DNA of 55,704 nt from Akkermansiaceae bacterium (GCA_022424905.1 JAKMGP010000264.1:1-55704), one strand, 5' to 3'; shown: positions 1 to 8,854, counted from the stretch's first letter. Notes: generated by a model not told the origin, from the letters alone. Translations and numbers: made by a program.

Positions 1-485
1 GTTTTTTCCTGCTCGATTGGATACCGGAGCAATGGGCTAAGCCGGTAATTGGAAGCATCATTCTCTTTATGGTGGCGCTGCAATTAATCCGGCAGGGTGC
101 GTCTGAATTTTTTGATAAGCTTGCACACTCCAATGGATTTGGCGCGGCAGCGGGAAGTTTTGCGGGGATTGCGACGACGATTGCTAATGCCGCTGGGCCC
201 GTCTTCCAGCTCTACTTTCTGGCAAGACGACTTCCGAAAATGGAGTTAATTGGAATTGGGGCGCGTTTCTTCCTCCTCATCAATTTGATTAAGTTACCTT
301 TCATGGGAGGATTGAACTTCACCACGCCAGAAAGCCTCCTGCTGAATGTCAAGTTGGTCCCGTTGATTCTAATTGGGATTTTTCTCGGACGCCATCTCCT
401 CCAGCTGATCTCTCAGCGAGTCTTTGAATGGATGATTATCGGATTTGCGATCCTTGCAGGGGTGCGACTGATCTGGGTTGGTTAG
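1..485 (+). CDS. TauE/SafE (TSUP) family sulfite/anion exporter-like membrane protein, 3' part only
   Basis: The reading frame is open from base 3 to the stop at 483-485, so the 5' part lies outside the window. About 160 residues are visible. They form several hydrophobic segments, with a glycine-rich stretch ending in Asn-Ala-Ala-Gly-Pro, which matches the repeated signature near the second half of TSUP transporters. The family exports or imports small anions, often sulfur-containing ones, or organosulfonates across the inner membrane. The substrate cannot be read from sequence. The stop overlaps the 3' end of the convergent peptidase gene by four bases. A small multi-pass permease of another family is the alternative, but the glycine/proline signature makes TSUP likely. 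Confidence 0.75.
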   Translation, partial: FFLLDWIPEQWAKPVIGSIILFMVALQLIRQGASEFFDKLAHSNGFGAAAGSFAGIATTIANAAGPVFQLYFLARRLPKMELIGIGARFFLLINLIKLPFMGGLNFTTPESLLLNVKLVPLILIGIFLGRHLLQLISQRVFEWMIIGFAILAGVRLIWVG

Positions 486-1201
486 CGCGAATGGCCTTTT
501 AGGTGTTGAAGACGTTTGTAGTTTTGAAAGGCGAAATACCCGAACAGGATAGCGATAAATAATTTTTGGAGAAATAAGAGAGCCGCAACTGCAACAAGCG
601 CACCTGTAACCATTCCTACGGTCCAGACCTTCTTAGGCGATCTTTCGATAGACGCATAAATTTGTCCGCCATCTAGGGGGAATACGGGAAGAAGATTCAT
701 AAGGCTCCACCATAAATTGACCCATAAAAGTTTATCTAGCATATACAAAACGGGGGGATTCATCTCCTTGAGCGCTATATAAGTCTCGGGGTAGATTTCA
801 GTCTTGTGAAATAGCAGATACATCGTGAGGTCGGAGCCAACAGCGAATCCATAGGTGGCGCAGCAAATCAGGACGATCAGCCCAAAGAATCCGAGGCCTG
901 CCAGTGGCCCAGCCCAAGTGACCCAGAAGCTTTGTTTTTGGGTAAGCTGGGTGTTTGGATAAGCTAACCCACCCATGCCCCACAGCTTGATGGAAGGGGT
1001 GACTCCCGTCATCTTCCTGCTCGTGAGAGCGTGCCCAAGTTCATGAACCAGGATGGAAACCAGGAGAACAATAATCCAGAGGAGAATCATGAGGAAATCT
1101 TCACGAGAAGTGATCGCAAGACCACCTCCTAGAAAAAACCCCATAAGCCAAAACCATGGTTCTATTCGAACGGGAATCTTGAAAAGCTTGAAGTTGAGCA
1201 C
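482..1201 (-). CDS. Site-2 protease-like (M50 family) zinc metallopeptidase, membrane
   Basis: This is an integral membrane protein of 239 residues. The zinc motif HELGH is at residues 53-57, inside a hydrophobic helix, and the third-ligand motif LDGGQ has its Asp at residue 177. These are the two hallmark motifs of M50 intramembrane proteases, and both are intact. The protein has about five or six hydrophobic segments and no PDZ or CBS domain, so it belongs to the small stand-alone group (SpoIVFB/S2P-like) rather than RseP. The likely role is intramembrane cleavage of a membrane-bound regulator or peptide, and no substrate is suggested by the neighbours. It is divergent from thrB and convergent with the TSUP gene. 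The ATG at 1201 gives a plausible N-terminus. Confidence 0.85.
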   Translation of the reverse strand: MLNFKLFKIPVRIEPWFWLMGFFLGGGLAITSREDFLMILLWIIVLLVSILVHELGHALTSRKMTGVTPSIKLWGMGGLAYPNTQLTQKQSFWVTWAGPLAGLGFFGLIVLICCATYGFAVGSDLTMYLLFHKTEIYPETYIALKEMNPPVLYMLDKLLWVNLWWSLMNLLPVFPLDGGQIYASIERSPKKVWTVGMVTGALVAVAALLFLQKLFIAILFGYFAFQNYKRLQHLKGHSR

Positions 1202-1309
1202 TGGCGAATTCTATGACGTTTGGAGAAGGCGGCAACCAAAAGAAGATTGAACCTTCTGATGAGGTAAGGATTGCCCGCTTTCGCGGGATCTGCTACGGCC
1301 CCTTCTGAA

Positions 1310-2257
1310 ATGACGACGGAGACGCTGAAGGAGGTGCGCGTTTTTGCCCCTGCGACGGTGGCAAACGTGGCATGTGGTTACGATGTTCTTGGCTTTGCGA
1401 TTGATGCTCCGGGAGATGAAGTAGTGGCGCGCCACACGGATGAACCTGGATTGCGAATTGCCAAAATTACCGGGGACGGTGGGAAACTTCCTTTGGAGGC
1501 TGAAAAAAACACGGCTGGAGTCGCTGCTTATGATTTGTTGAAGCATCTCGGTATGCTCGACTTGGGAATTGAGTTGGAAATTCATAAAAAGATGCCCTTT
1601 GGGAGCGGGTTGGGATCGAGTGCTGCGAGTGCGGTTGCGGGGGCATATGCGGTCAATAAGCTGATTGGGGAACCACTGACGAAGAAACAGCTTCTTCCAT
1701 TTGCGATGGCAGGGGAAGCGAGTGCGGACGGTGCTTGGCACGCAGACAACGTGGGGCCCTGTCTTTTGGGTGGAATTGTATTTATCCGTGACAACCAGGA
1801 GCTGGATATCGCACAGCTCCCGGTTCCTAAGGATCTTTGGGCGGCGGTGGTTCATCCAGATATCGAGATCCTAACGAAAGTTGCGCGTGGAATTCTTCCG
1901 GCCGAAGTGCCGCTGGCAAATGTCACCCAGCAAATCGGGAATCTAGGAGGCCTGATTTGCGGATTAATTCAGGAAGATTATGGAATGATCAGCCGCTCGG
2001 TGCATGATGTCATCGCTGAACCTAGACGGCAGAAATTGATTCCAGAATTTTATCAGGCAAAACGTTCGGCGATGGCTGCAGGAGCGCTTGGCTTTAGCAT
2101 CTCCGGAGCTGGTCCTAGTGTGTTTGGTCTCTGTGAGGGTGAAGAATCTGCACAGAGGGTGGGCGAGGCAATTAAGGAGGTTTTCTCGAAAGTTGACCTT
2201 GGAAATCAGCTTTATGTCTCGAGAGTAAATCAGACTGGCGTCATGGTGATTGGGTAG
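1310..2257 (+). CDS. thrB: Homoserine kinase
   Basis: This cytosolic GHMP-family kinase phosphorylates L-homoserine to O-phosphohomoserine with ATP, the fourth step of threonine synthesis from aspartate. The N-terminus reads VRVFAPATVANVACGYDVLG, typical of ThrB. The GHMP ATP-binding loop, PFGSGLGSSAASA, lies near residues 96-108. A glycine-rich SGAGPSVFG motif follows near the C-terminus. The chosen ATG at 1310 gives 315 residues. A TTG at 1271 in the same frame, directly behind an AAGGA-like stretch, would add 13 unconserved residues, so the start is uncertain. It is followed 8 bases later by threonine synthase and is almost certainly co-transcribed with it. Confidence 0.95.
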   Translation: MTTETLKEVRVFAPATVANVACGYDVLGFAIDAPGDEVVARHTDEPGLRIAKITGDGGKLPLEAEKNTAGVAAYDLLKHLGMLDLGIELEIHKKMPFGSGLGSSAASAVAGAYAVNKLIGEPLTKKQLLPFAMAGEASADGAWHADNVGPCLLGGIVFIRDNQELDIAQLPVPKDLWAAVVHPDIEILTKVARGILPAEVPLANVTQQIGNLGGLICGLIQEDYGMISRSVHDVIAEPRRQKLIPEFYQAKRSAMAAGALGFSISGAGPSVFGLCEGEESAQRVGEAIKEVFSKVDLGNQLYVSRVNQTGVMVIG

Positions 2258-2265
2258 ATTGAGCA

Positions 2266-3573
2266 ATGCCCCAAAAGTTTTATAGCACTAAGAGTCCTGG
2301 TCAATTTGTTGACCTGAAGGAAGCGGTGCTGCGTTCTCTTCCTTCCGACAATGGGCTTTATATGCCAGAATATATTGACCCTTTACCGGCTCACTTCTGG
2401 GAGAATTGGAGGGACCTTTCGTTGCCTGAGATCGGTTTTGAGGTAGCAAAGATGATCTTTCGGGACAGTGTCCCGGAGAAGCAGCTCGAGAAAATCGTGC
2501 ATCAATCAGCCAACTTTCCTGCGCCTCTCGTAACCTTAAAGGAGCGGGAACATATCCTCGAACTCTTTCATGGACCAACCCTTGCCTTTAAAGATTTTGG
2601 AGCCCGCTTCATGGCTCGCCTGATGGGGTGGTTGACACGTGAAGATGAAGGGTTGTTGACGGTGCTGGTTGCAACTAGTGGTGATACCGGAGGAGCCGTG
2701 GCGAGTGCTTTTCATAATGTGCCCGGAACGCGGGTTGTTATTCTATATCCAAAAGGAAAGGTGAGTGACCTTCAGGAAAAGCAGCTGACTACTCTTGGAG
2801 GGAATATTACTTCTTTAGAGGTCGATGGGACTTTTGATGATTGTCAGAGGCTCGTAAAGTCGACTTTTCTCAAGCGTGAGATGGCAGAGGATTTGAATCT
2901 CACCTCTGCGAACTCGATCAACATTTCGCGATTAGTTCCGCAGAGTTTTTATTATTTCGAGGCTGCGAGAAAGTTGCCCCTTGGTGTGCAACCAACCTTT
3001 GTCATTCCGAGTGGTAATTTTGGAAATCTTACGGCGGGTTTGCTTGCGGAAAAACTCGGTTTGGAGGTCGAACGTTTTGTGGCAGCTACGAACCGTAATG
3101 ACGTTATTCCCACCTATTTGCAGGAAGGGGAATATCGCCCAAGGCCGAGTGTGGCAACAATTTCCAATGCGATGGATGTGGGTGCTCCGAGTAATTTCGC
3201 GAGGATGGAAGATATTTTTGGGAACGAGTGGAAATCAATGAGGGCGCGGGTTGCTGGCTTCTCTTATGACGACCAGATGACGCGTGAAGCGATTCGGCGA
3301 ATTAAAGTAGAAACGGGCTACACTCTTGAGCCACACGGGGCTGTCGGTTGGCTGGCTGCAGAAGAGTGGCGAAAACTAAATCCGGAAGCGCATACAGTGG
3401 TTTTGGAAACAGCTCACCCCGCAAAATTTCTTGATGTCATGGAGGAGGAGCTTGGCGAAGGGGCGGTGGCGGTGCCCGAGCGCTTAGGTTGTCTCGCTAA
3501 TCTAGAAAAGGTTGCGATACCGATGGCACCGGATGAAGAAGTGTTCGTGGAATGGTTGCGCTCAATGGGTTAG
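2266..3573 (+). CDS. thrC: Threonine synthase
   Basis: This PLP-dependent lyase converts O-phosphohomoserine to threonine and phosphate. The protein has 435 residues, close to the usual length of about 430. The PLP-binding lysine is K109 within LAFKDFGARFM, the signature of the class that includes E. coli ThrC. The motifs TSGDTGGAVASAF and PSGNFGN, which hold the cofactor phosphate, are also present. The N-terminus (FYSTKSPGQFVDLKEAVLRS) matches the family. It sits 8 bases behind thrB, so the two last steps of threonine synthesis form one transcription unit. An inverted repeat just downstream probably ends it. Confidence 0.96.
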   Translation: MPQKFYSTKSPGQFVDLKEAVLRSLPSDNGLYMPEYIDPLPAHFWENWRDLSLPEIGFEVAKMIFRDSVPEKQLEKIVHQSANFPAPLVTLKEREHILELFHGPTLAFKDFGARFMARLMGWLTREDEGLLTVLVATSGDTGGAVASAFHNVPGTRVVILYPKGKVSDLQEKQLTTLGGNITSLEVDGTFDDCQRLVKSTFLKREMAEDLNLTSANSINISRLVPQSFYYFEAARKLPLGVQPTFVIPSGNFGNLTAGLLAEKLGLEVERFVAATNRNDVIPTYLQEGEYRPRPSVATISNAMDVGAPSNFARMEDIFGNEWKSMRARVAGFSYDDQMTREAIRRIKVETGYTLEPHGAVGWLAAEEWRKLNPEAHTVVLETAHPAKFLDVMEEELGEGAVAVPERLGCLANLEKVAIPMAPDEEVFVEWLRSMG

Positions 3574-3624
3574 TCTCGAGTTTCTCGATTTCCACCGTGT
3601 TAGTGCTCGAGGGGAAACATGAAA

Positions 3625-3653
3625 AACGCCGCTCGGATTTCTCCGGCGGCGTT
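3625..3653. terminator. Stem-loop between convergent thrC and the TPR gene
   Basis: The arms AACGCCGC(T)CGG and CCGGCGGCGTT pair over 11 bases with one bulged T and a loop of about six bases. On the minus strand the stem is followed by a run of T (complement of GAAAAA at 3621-3626), so it fits a Rho-independent terminator for the minus-strand TPR gene. It may also slow transcripts arriving from thrC, where the T run is weak. It lies between two convergent stop codons. Confidence 0.6.
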
Positions 3654-3678
3654 GTTGAGTGATAGATAGAAAATCGAG

Positions 3679-5085
3679 TTATCCTGTGTAGGATCCCTCC
3701 ACACGGGCGGCAACGTCCCGGTAGCCGTAATCGATTTCGTAGATCTGCTTGAAGCAACCAAGAGCCTCTTCCTTCTTCTCAGCCTTGGTGTAGATGACAC
3801 CTAATTCGTAGAGGATTTCTTTCTTGGTGTTGTCCATTTGGGTGAGCTCGTCGTTGGCATCTTTAAGCTGCTTAATTGCAAGGTCATTCATGCCCTTTGC
3901 GTCGAATGTCCGACCAAGCAGAAGGAGCACTTTAGTACGAATGTGGGGGTTACGAGTGGCCTGTTGAAGGTGTGGAATGGCATCACTATATTCTCCGGCA
4001 TCATAAAGAGCCTGACCAAGATCGAAGCGCATTTTGGGGTCGGTAGGGTTCTGTTTCACTCGCTCCTGACATTCCCCGAGGCGCTCAACAACGCGGGATT
4101 GCTGAATCTCCTTCAGCTGGTCCTGCAATTCTTGATTGTTTGGATCATCAGCGGCAGCTGCTTCAACATCCTTGATGTATTGGTCAGCGGCCTTGTCCTT
4201 AATTTCGTTGGCTTTGGCGCGCAGGGCGACATCTCCGTTAGAAAGTTCATGGGCCCAACTGTAAAATGAGTGACAGGTATTCCAGTCCTCAAGTTGCTCG
4301 TAAGTTTGGGCGAGCTGCTTCACGAGCGCGAGATTATTGGGATCTGCTTCGTATTGCGCGGCGAGTTCGCCAGCCCGCTCTTCTAACTGTTCCTTAGTGA
4401 GAGCGGTTCGGGAGGCCTTCTCTAGTTCTGCGGCCTCATCAGTTTTCACCATGTCTTGAAAACTAGAGTTTTCAGACATCCGATTTTGCTGCATTGAGGC
4501 TTTTGCCGAGCAGTCTTTCTCACCGCGCACCGCTTCGCCATCGCCGGGGTCCTGCTTTACGATCTCGCGATAGACTCTGGAAGCATCGAGGTGCATTTCG
4601 CGATTAACATAAAATTGAGCCAATTTGTGAGCAACCTTGGTATTCTCGGGGCTACCTGTTTTGGCAGTTTCGAGTGCGAAGGCTGCGGTATCGAGAAGGT
4701 TCATGTTAAGAGCGATCTCGTAGAAGGCTTCGTTGATACCACAATTGAAAGGGTCCTTTTCAAGTTCTTTTTCGATTGCGATCAGCGCTCCCACAGAATC
4801 TTTTTTTGCCTGTCGTATAAAGGAGCCACCACCCCCTCCGCTGGTCCCAAAGAGACCTTTTTTGGCTGTGCCCGGAGTTGCGCCGGATTCGATGATTTCG
4901 GCTTGTCGGACTAGTTTGCGGGCATTTAAAAACCCGGGCTCTTCTTTGAGGATGGCCTGAAGGAATTTGATGGCGTATCCGTGGTTGTTTCTTTCAACAC
5001 TGGCTTTTGCATTCTTCCAGTGGTCCTTGAGGGCGGCTGGTAATTCGTCCTCAGTGATCTCTCGAATTTCTTTCGTTTCTGACAT
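3679..5085 (-). CDS. Cytosolic tetratricopeptide-repeat protein, function unknown
   Basis: The protein has 468 residues, no signal peptide and no membrane segment. An acidic N-terminal region of about 80 residues is followed by a glycine-rich linker (SGGGGGS). TPR helices fill the rest, with recognisable units such as PNNLALVKQLAQTYEQLEDW, NPTDPKMRFDLGQALYDAGE and EKKEEALGCFKQIYEIDYGY. The proteins with this architecture that I know are soluble scaffolds or chaperone adaptors, but no partner is indicated here. It is a single gene, convergent with thrC, and is preceded by a 12-base tandem repeat in its leader. No enzymatic domain is visible. I do not recognise a specific orthologue. Confidence 0.8.
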   Translation of the reverse strand: MSETKEIREITEDELPAALKDHWKNAKASVERNNHGYAIKFLQAILKEEPGFLNARKLVRQAEIIESGATPGTAKKGLFGTSGGGGGSFIRQAKKDSVGALIAIEKELEKDPFNCGINEAFYEIALNMNLLDTAAFALETAKTGSPENTKVAHKLAQFYVNREMHLDASRVYREIVKQDPGDGEAVRGEKDCSAKASMQQNRMSENSSFQDMVKTDEAAELEKASRTALTKEQLEERAGELAAQYEADPNNLALVKQLAQTYEQLEDWNTCHSFYSWAHELSNGDVALRAKANEIKDKAADQYIKDVEAAAADDPNNQELQDQLKEIQQSRVVERLGECQERVKQNPTDPKMRFDLGQALYDAGEYSDAIPHLQQATRNPHIRTKVLLLLGRTFDAKGMNDLAIKQLKDANDELTQMDNTKKEILYELGVIYTKAEKKEEALGCFKQIYEIDYGYRDVAARVEGSYTG

Positions 5086-5091
5086 GATCTT

Positions 5092-5115
5092 GGTGTGTGG
5101 GTAGGTGTGTGGGTA
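5092..5115. repeat. 12-bp perfect tandem repeat upstream of the TPR gene
   Basis: The unit GGTGTGTGGGTA occurs twice in direct succession and a partial third copy (GGTGG) follows. It lies 7-30 bases before the start codon at 5085, that is, in the leader or ribosome-binding region of the minus-strand gene. No function is evident. It could vary in copy number. Confidence 0.7.
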
Positions 5116-5175
5116 GGTGGTTTTCAGTAATCAAGCGACAAACGGATGACTTGGCAAGTACCCAAGATCGCTAGT

Positions 5176-6033
5176 CTAGATTCTTGAGCATGAAAGGCTT
5201 TGATCCATTGCTTCAGCAGGATTTTCAGAGGGGCTGGTTCCAACAACAACGGCAGGAACCCCAGCGACTGTCTTTTGGGGTGCTACGTCATCGAGGACCA
5301 CACTTCCAGCCCCGATTTTGGCACCTTTGCCAATTTCAACGGGACCAAGAATCTTGGCTCCGGAGCCAATCATCACGCCCGAGCGGATAAGTGGGTGCCG
5401 ATTCCCCGATGTTTTTCCGGTTCCGCCAAGTGTGACTTCGTGCAAAATTGAAACATTATCCTCTACAATGGAAGTTTCTCCAATCACGACGCTAGTAGCA
5501 TGATCGAGGAAAATACCGCAGCCCAACTGAGCGGCCGGGTGAATATCAACTCCGAAAACCTCGGAAGCGAGACTTTGAAAGTAGTAGGCCAAATCGTGTC
5601 GCTTATTTTTCCACATTCGGTGTCCCAGGCGATAAGTTGCTAGTGCTAAGAAGCCTTTGTAATAAAGGATGGGCTGAGTCAGAGAATGACAAGCTGGGTC
5701 ACGTTCATTGATTGCAATCAGGTCGGACACCATACTTGATACGAGCTCGGGGTGGTCTACTAGAATCTCCTCCAATAAGGGGAGGAGTTCATCACGTGTC
5801 ATGTCTTCTCGCGCTAGTTTTCGTGAAAGGCGGGCTGCAACAGAGCAGGCGATGGAGTTCCGCGAAATGAAAATGTCCTCTATGAGTGCGGTAAGGCGGT
5901 GCTCAGAGCTCGAGATCTGGCGAGCTTCGTCTTGGATCGTTTTCCAAACTAGATCGAGGTCTGGTTTCCCCTCTGCACACAAGAGATTACTCTTAGAGAT
6001 GGTGTTTTGAGGAGCTTTGTGGTTTCCTTTCAT
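5176..6033 (-). CDS. cysE: Serine O-acetyltransferase
   Basis: This enzyme transfers acetyl from acetyl-CoA to L-serine, giving O-acetylserine for cysteine synthesis. The N-terminal helical domain (DLDLVWKTIQDEAR...) aligns by eye with E. coli CysE from residue 5. It is followed by the left-handed beta-helix with hexapeptide repeats containing DIHPAAQLG, LDHAT and TLGGTGK, the last two carrying the family's active-site and CoA-binding residues. The ATG at 6033 gives 285 residues. An upstream ATG at 6090 would run into the divergent regulator, and a TTG at 5982 is a possible shorter start. Only two bases separate this start from the GTG of the Rrf2-type regulator, so the promoters must lie inside the opposite genes or one start is wrong. 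Confidence 0.93.
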   Translation of the reverse strand: MKGNHKAPQNTISKSNLLCAEGKPDLDLVWKTIQDEARQISSSEHRLTALIEDIFISRNSIACSVAARLSRKLAREDMTRDELLPLLEEILVDHPELVSSMVSDLIAINERDPACHSLTQPILYYKGFLALATYRLGHRMWKNKRHDLAYYFQSLASEVFGVDIHPAAQLGCGIFLDHATSVVIGETSIVEDNVSILHEVTLGGTGKTSGNRHPLIRSGVMIGSGAKILGPVEIGKGAKIGAGSVVLDDVAPQKTVAGVPAVVVGTSPSENPAEAMDQSLSCSRI

Positions 6034-6035
6034 CA

Positions 6036-6446
6036 GTGAGGATTTCGCAGAAATTAGATTATGCAAGTCGCGCAGTTGTTCATCTGGCAAAAAAGCACGA
6101 TGGTCAATCGGTTACTCGTGCAGACGATATTGCAGAGAGCGAGGGGATACCATCTAGTTTTTTAGCTCAAATCCTTCATGAATTAAAAAGAACCGGAGTG
6201 GTCACCAGTCGGCGTGGTAAAACCGGGGGGTGGAAGCTCGTTGAGCCCCCGGCGGATATCAGCCTTCTCAGAGTTGTGGAGGCTTTGGAGCCAGAAGCAC
6301 TCGGGCAGATCCCTGAGCCAACCGGAGAGTCCGGAGTCGCTGTAAAAAATCTTTGGGAGAGCGTCCGTGAAAGCAGTCGGCAGATTTTAGCTAAGAATAC
6401 ACTCGAAACGTTGGCGGCGGAGGATGAGCCGATGTTCTATATCTAG
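6036..6446 (+). CDS. Rrf2-family transcriptional regulator, CymR-like (no cysteines)
   Basis: This 136-residue protein has the N-terminal winged helix typical of Rrf2 proteins: MRISQKLDYASRAVVHLA, then SSFLAQILHELKRTGVV and a wing RRGKTGGWKL. The GTG at 6036 places the family's usual first residues at the start. It contains no cysteine, so it cannot bind an Fe-S cluster as IscR, NsrR or RirA do. In this it resembles CymR, the Rrf2-type repressor of cysteine metabolism in Firmicutes, which senses cysteine status through a partner enzyme. Its position head-to-head with cysE supports a role in controlling cysteine synthesis. This is inference: the effector and operator are not visible. Confidence 0.85.
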   Translation: MRISQKLDYASRAVVHLAKKHDGQSVTRADDIAESEGIPSSFLAQILHELKRTGVVTSRRGKTGGWKLVEPPADISLLRVVEALEPEALGQIPEPTGESGVAVKNLWESVRESSRQILAKNTLETLAAEDEPMFYI

Positions 6447-6456
6447 TTGGAAAATC

Positions 6457-8223
6457 TCACCCATTATTATCGATTAAATCAGGATATGCGGCTCGTGCAG
6501 CTTCATGGCTGAGGTGGTAAATCTCGGCGCTGGTTGGCATTGCCAGAGCTTCATCGGCGAGTGTTTTACATTCACCAAAGTCTAGGGATAAGAGAGCTTT
6601 TCGGACAGGAGCAATCTCATGAGGTCCGACCGAAAGCTCGTCTATGCCAAGCCCCACAAGTAAAGGGATAAGGCTTAGATCTGCCGCCATTTCTCCGCAA
6701 ATCCCAGTCCAGATACCGGCCCGGGAAGCTGCGTCAGTGGTCATTTTGATCATTCGAATGACGGCGGGGTGGGTGGAGCGGTAAAGCTTTGCAACGCGAT
6801 TATTGATACGGTCGACCGCTACGGTGTATTGGATTAAATCATTTGTTCCAATCGAGAAAAAATCGACCTCTTGGGCGATCTCATCTGCTACGAGAACAGC
6901 CGATGGGATTTCAATCATCGCTCCAATTTCGAGGTTGGCATCGAACTTGCAGCCTTCGGCCTCTAGTTCGGCCATGCACTCTTTGACAAGGGTCTGACAA
7001 CGTCGAGTCTCGCTGATGCCAGAAATAAAAGGGAACATCATGCCGATTTTACCGTGAGCACTTGCGCGAAGAATGGCTCGAAGTTGCTCTTTAAAAAAGT
7101 CAGGCCGATCCAGTGAGACCCGAATGCCCCGCCAACCTAGGAATGGGTTGGGTTCAGGTTCGATCAGAGGCTCGGTCGATAGCTTATCTCCCCCGGAGTC
7201 GAGTGTGCGAATGATTGCAGGCTGGGAGCCTGTTCGTTTTGCAAGCTCGATGTAGATTTCTGTTTGGTCTTCTTCAGTGGGGGAATACCCAGTTTCAAGG
7301 AGGAAAAACTCAGTTCGAAACAGGCCGACGCCTTCCGCTCGGTTATCTTGAACAAGGTCGAGTTCGTGGGTGAATTCGATATTTGCTGAAAGGGTGATAT
7401 GTCGGCCGTCCTTGGTCGTGCTTTCCTGATCGCGAAGCGCCTCGAGTGCTTTGCGTTGCTCTCGCTTCCGATTAGCGAGGGAACGATAATGCCGGATGGT
7501 CTCCTCCGAGGGATGCACGATAAATTTCCCGCTGTATCCATCTACAATGGCCGGGGCGAGAGCCGTGATTTCAACAATCACCTTTCCTAATCCGACAATC
7601 GCGGGAATACCCAAGGCCCGTGCAAGAATTGCAGTGTGCGAATTCGCGCTCCCTTCTTCAGTTACAAAACCAAGTAATTTGCTACGGTCTATTGATGCGG
7701 TGTCTGACGGGGTTAAATCATAAGCGGCGAATAGGTGCTGGTGATCTAGTCCGACGATATTGGTTGCGGCTTCGAAATTTCTAAGCACTCGCTGTGAGAC
7801 ATCTTCAATGTCGATGGTTCTCTCACGGAGGTAGGGGTCGGAGATGCGGCGCATAGCCTCAAGGACTGTCTGCATCACTGCATAAAAACAATATTCGGCA
7901 TTTTGCTTTCGATTTTCAATGGCGAGCTCAACTTTTGTTTGCAGGCTCGGATCGTCGAGAACCATGCCGTGTGCTTCGAAAACCAAGCCCTCACCGCCAC
8001 CAGCGACTTCATCAATCTTAGTTTTCAGGCTAGCGAGCTGTTGTCTCGTGATATCAAAAGCAGTTGCAAGCCGCTCCTTTTCGGGTTGGAGCTCATCTTC
8101 CGGAATCTCGTAAACATTTGGGGCGGAAAAACCTCGGGCGGCAACATGAACTGGACCAAAAGCGATTCCACGGGACGCAGGGGTACCGCAAAATATTTTT
8201 TCCTTTGGTGATTCCTCCGCCAT
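6457..8223 (-). CDS. ptsI: Phosphoenolpyruvate-protein phosphotransferase, Enzyme I of the PTS
   Basis: Enzyme I takes phosphate from phosphoenolpyruvate on a histidine and passes it to HPr. The 588-residue protein has the N-terminal HPr-binding helices, then the swivelling domain with the phosphorylated His at about residue 196 in ANSHTAILARALGIPAIVG. The PEP-binding barrel follows, with GLFRTEFF, SIGTNDLIQYTVAVDR and the active-site Cys in GICGEMAAD. All catalytic motifs are intact. It lies 69 bases downstream of HPr on the same strand, and the pair is probably an operon. No sugar-specific Enzyme II or HPr kinase is in this window, so a regulatory, incomplete PTS is possible. Confidence 0.95.
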   Translation of the reverse strand: MAEESPKEKIFCGTPASRGIAFGPVHVAARGFSAPNVYEIPEDELQPEKERLATAFDITRQQLASLKTKIDEVAGGGEGLVFEAHGMVLDDPSLQTKVELAIENRKQNAEYCFYAVMQTVLEAMRRISDPYLRERTIDIEDVSQRVLRNFEAATNIVGLDHQHLFAAYDLTPSDTASIDRSKLLGFVTEEGSANSHTAILARALGIPAIVGLGKVIVEITALAPAIVDGYSGKFIVHPSEETIRHYRSLANRKREQRKALEALRDQESTTKDGRHITLSANIEFTHELDLVQDNRAEGVGLFRTEFFLLETGYSPTEEDQTEIYIELAKRTGSQPAIIRTLDSGGDKLSTEPLIEPEPNPFLGWRGIRVSLDRPDFFKEQLRAILRASAHGKIGMMFPFISGISETRRCQTLVKECMAELEAEGCKFDANLEIGAMIEIPSAVLVADEIAQEVDFFSIGTNDLIQYTVAVDRINNRVAKLYRSTHPAVIRMIKMTTDAASRAGIWTGICGEMAADLSLIPLLVGLGIDELSVGPHEIAPVRKALLSLDFGECKTLADEALAMPTSAEIYHLSHEAARAAYPDLIDNNG

Positions 8224-8292
8224 CTATTGGTCAGGAGCCTGACGAGTTCAACTCGTTCGGTCAATCACAAGCAAATGGAAGGGAGGCTGACT

Positions 8293-8568
8293 CTAAGTCG
8301 TTGTAGTTTCCTCAAAATTTCTTTCGATTAAATCCCCAAGAGCAGTAAGAGCCTCGGCCTCTTGGGCACCTTCAGTGGTTATGGAGATGACTGAACCATG
8401 CCCCGCAGCTAGCATCATCAGACCAAGAATACTTTTTCCATCGACTTCATCGTCGTCTTTCTCCACGCGAATATCGCATGGAAAACTGTTCGCGATTTTA
8501 ACGAATTGCGCGGCAGGCCGGGCATGGATTCCAAGTTGATTGGTGATAGTAAAATCTTTACGGGGCAT
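8293..8568 (-). CDS. ptsH: Phosphocarrier protein HPr
   Basis: HPr is the small cytosolic phosphocarrier that receives phosphate from Enzyme I. With the ATG at 8568 the protein has 91 residues. The phosphorylated histidine then falls exactly at residue 15 (LGIHARPAAQF) and the regulatory serine at residue 46 (VDGKSILGLMMLA), the standard HPr numbers, which is why I prefer this start to the ATG at 8610. The preserved Ser46 and its surroundings suggest that an HPr kinase/phosphorylase exists elsewhere in the genome. A short acidic and Thr-rich tail ends the protein. It is the first gene of the ptsH-ptsI unit. Confidence 0.93.
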   Translation of the reverse strand: MPRKDFTITNQLGIHARPAAQFVKIANSFPCDIRVEKDDDEVDGKSILGLMMLAAGHGSVISITTEGAQEAEALTALGDLIERNFEETTTT

Positions 8569-8854
8569 AAATACGTCTGGTGACGTCACCATTCTGTATT
8601 CCGAAATCACCCTCGCAAAGATAAATATTTTACAATGAAATCTCTTGATGCCGATTGCCAGTCTTAGGAGTGATGGGCTTTTATTGTCAGGGGGAGCAGG
8701 GCTGGAGGCTCTAGATAAGCGGGTTGATAGAAGTTATCGGGAGGTTCATTGAAGTCATATTCTTTTGGTTTGAACTCGCTGGATGAGAAAGATTCATTGA
8801 AACTTGGGGCTTTGTGTGGGTGAGAAATGGCCAGACATTGTTCATTCCATCCGC

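Noticed and set aside
1211-1855. Frame of 214 codons antisense to thrB
   Set aside because: It lies opposite a clear homoserine kinase, has basic, low-complexity composition and no recognisable motif.
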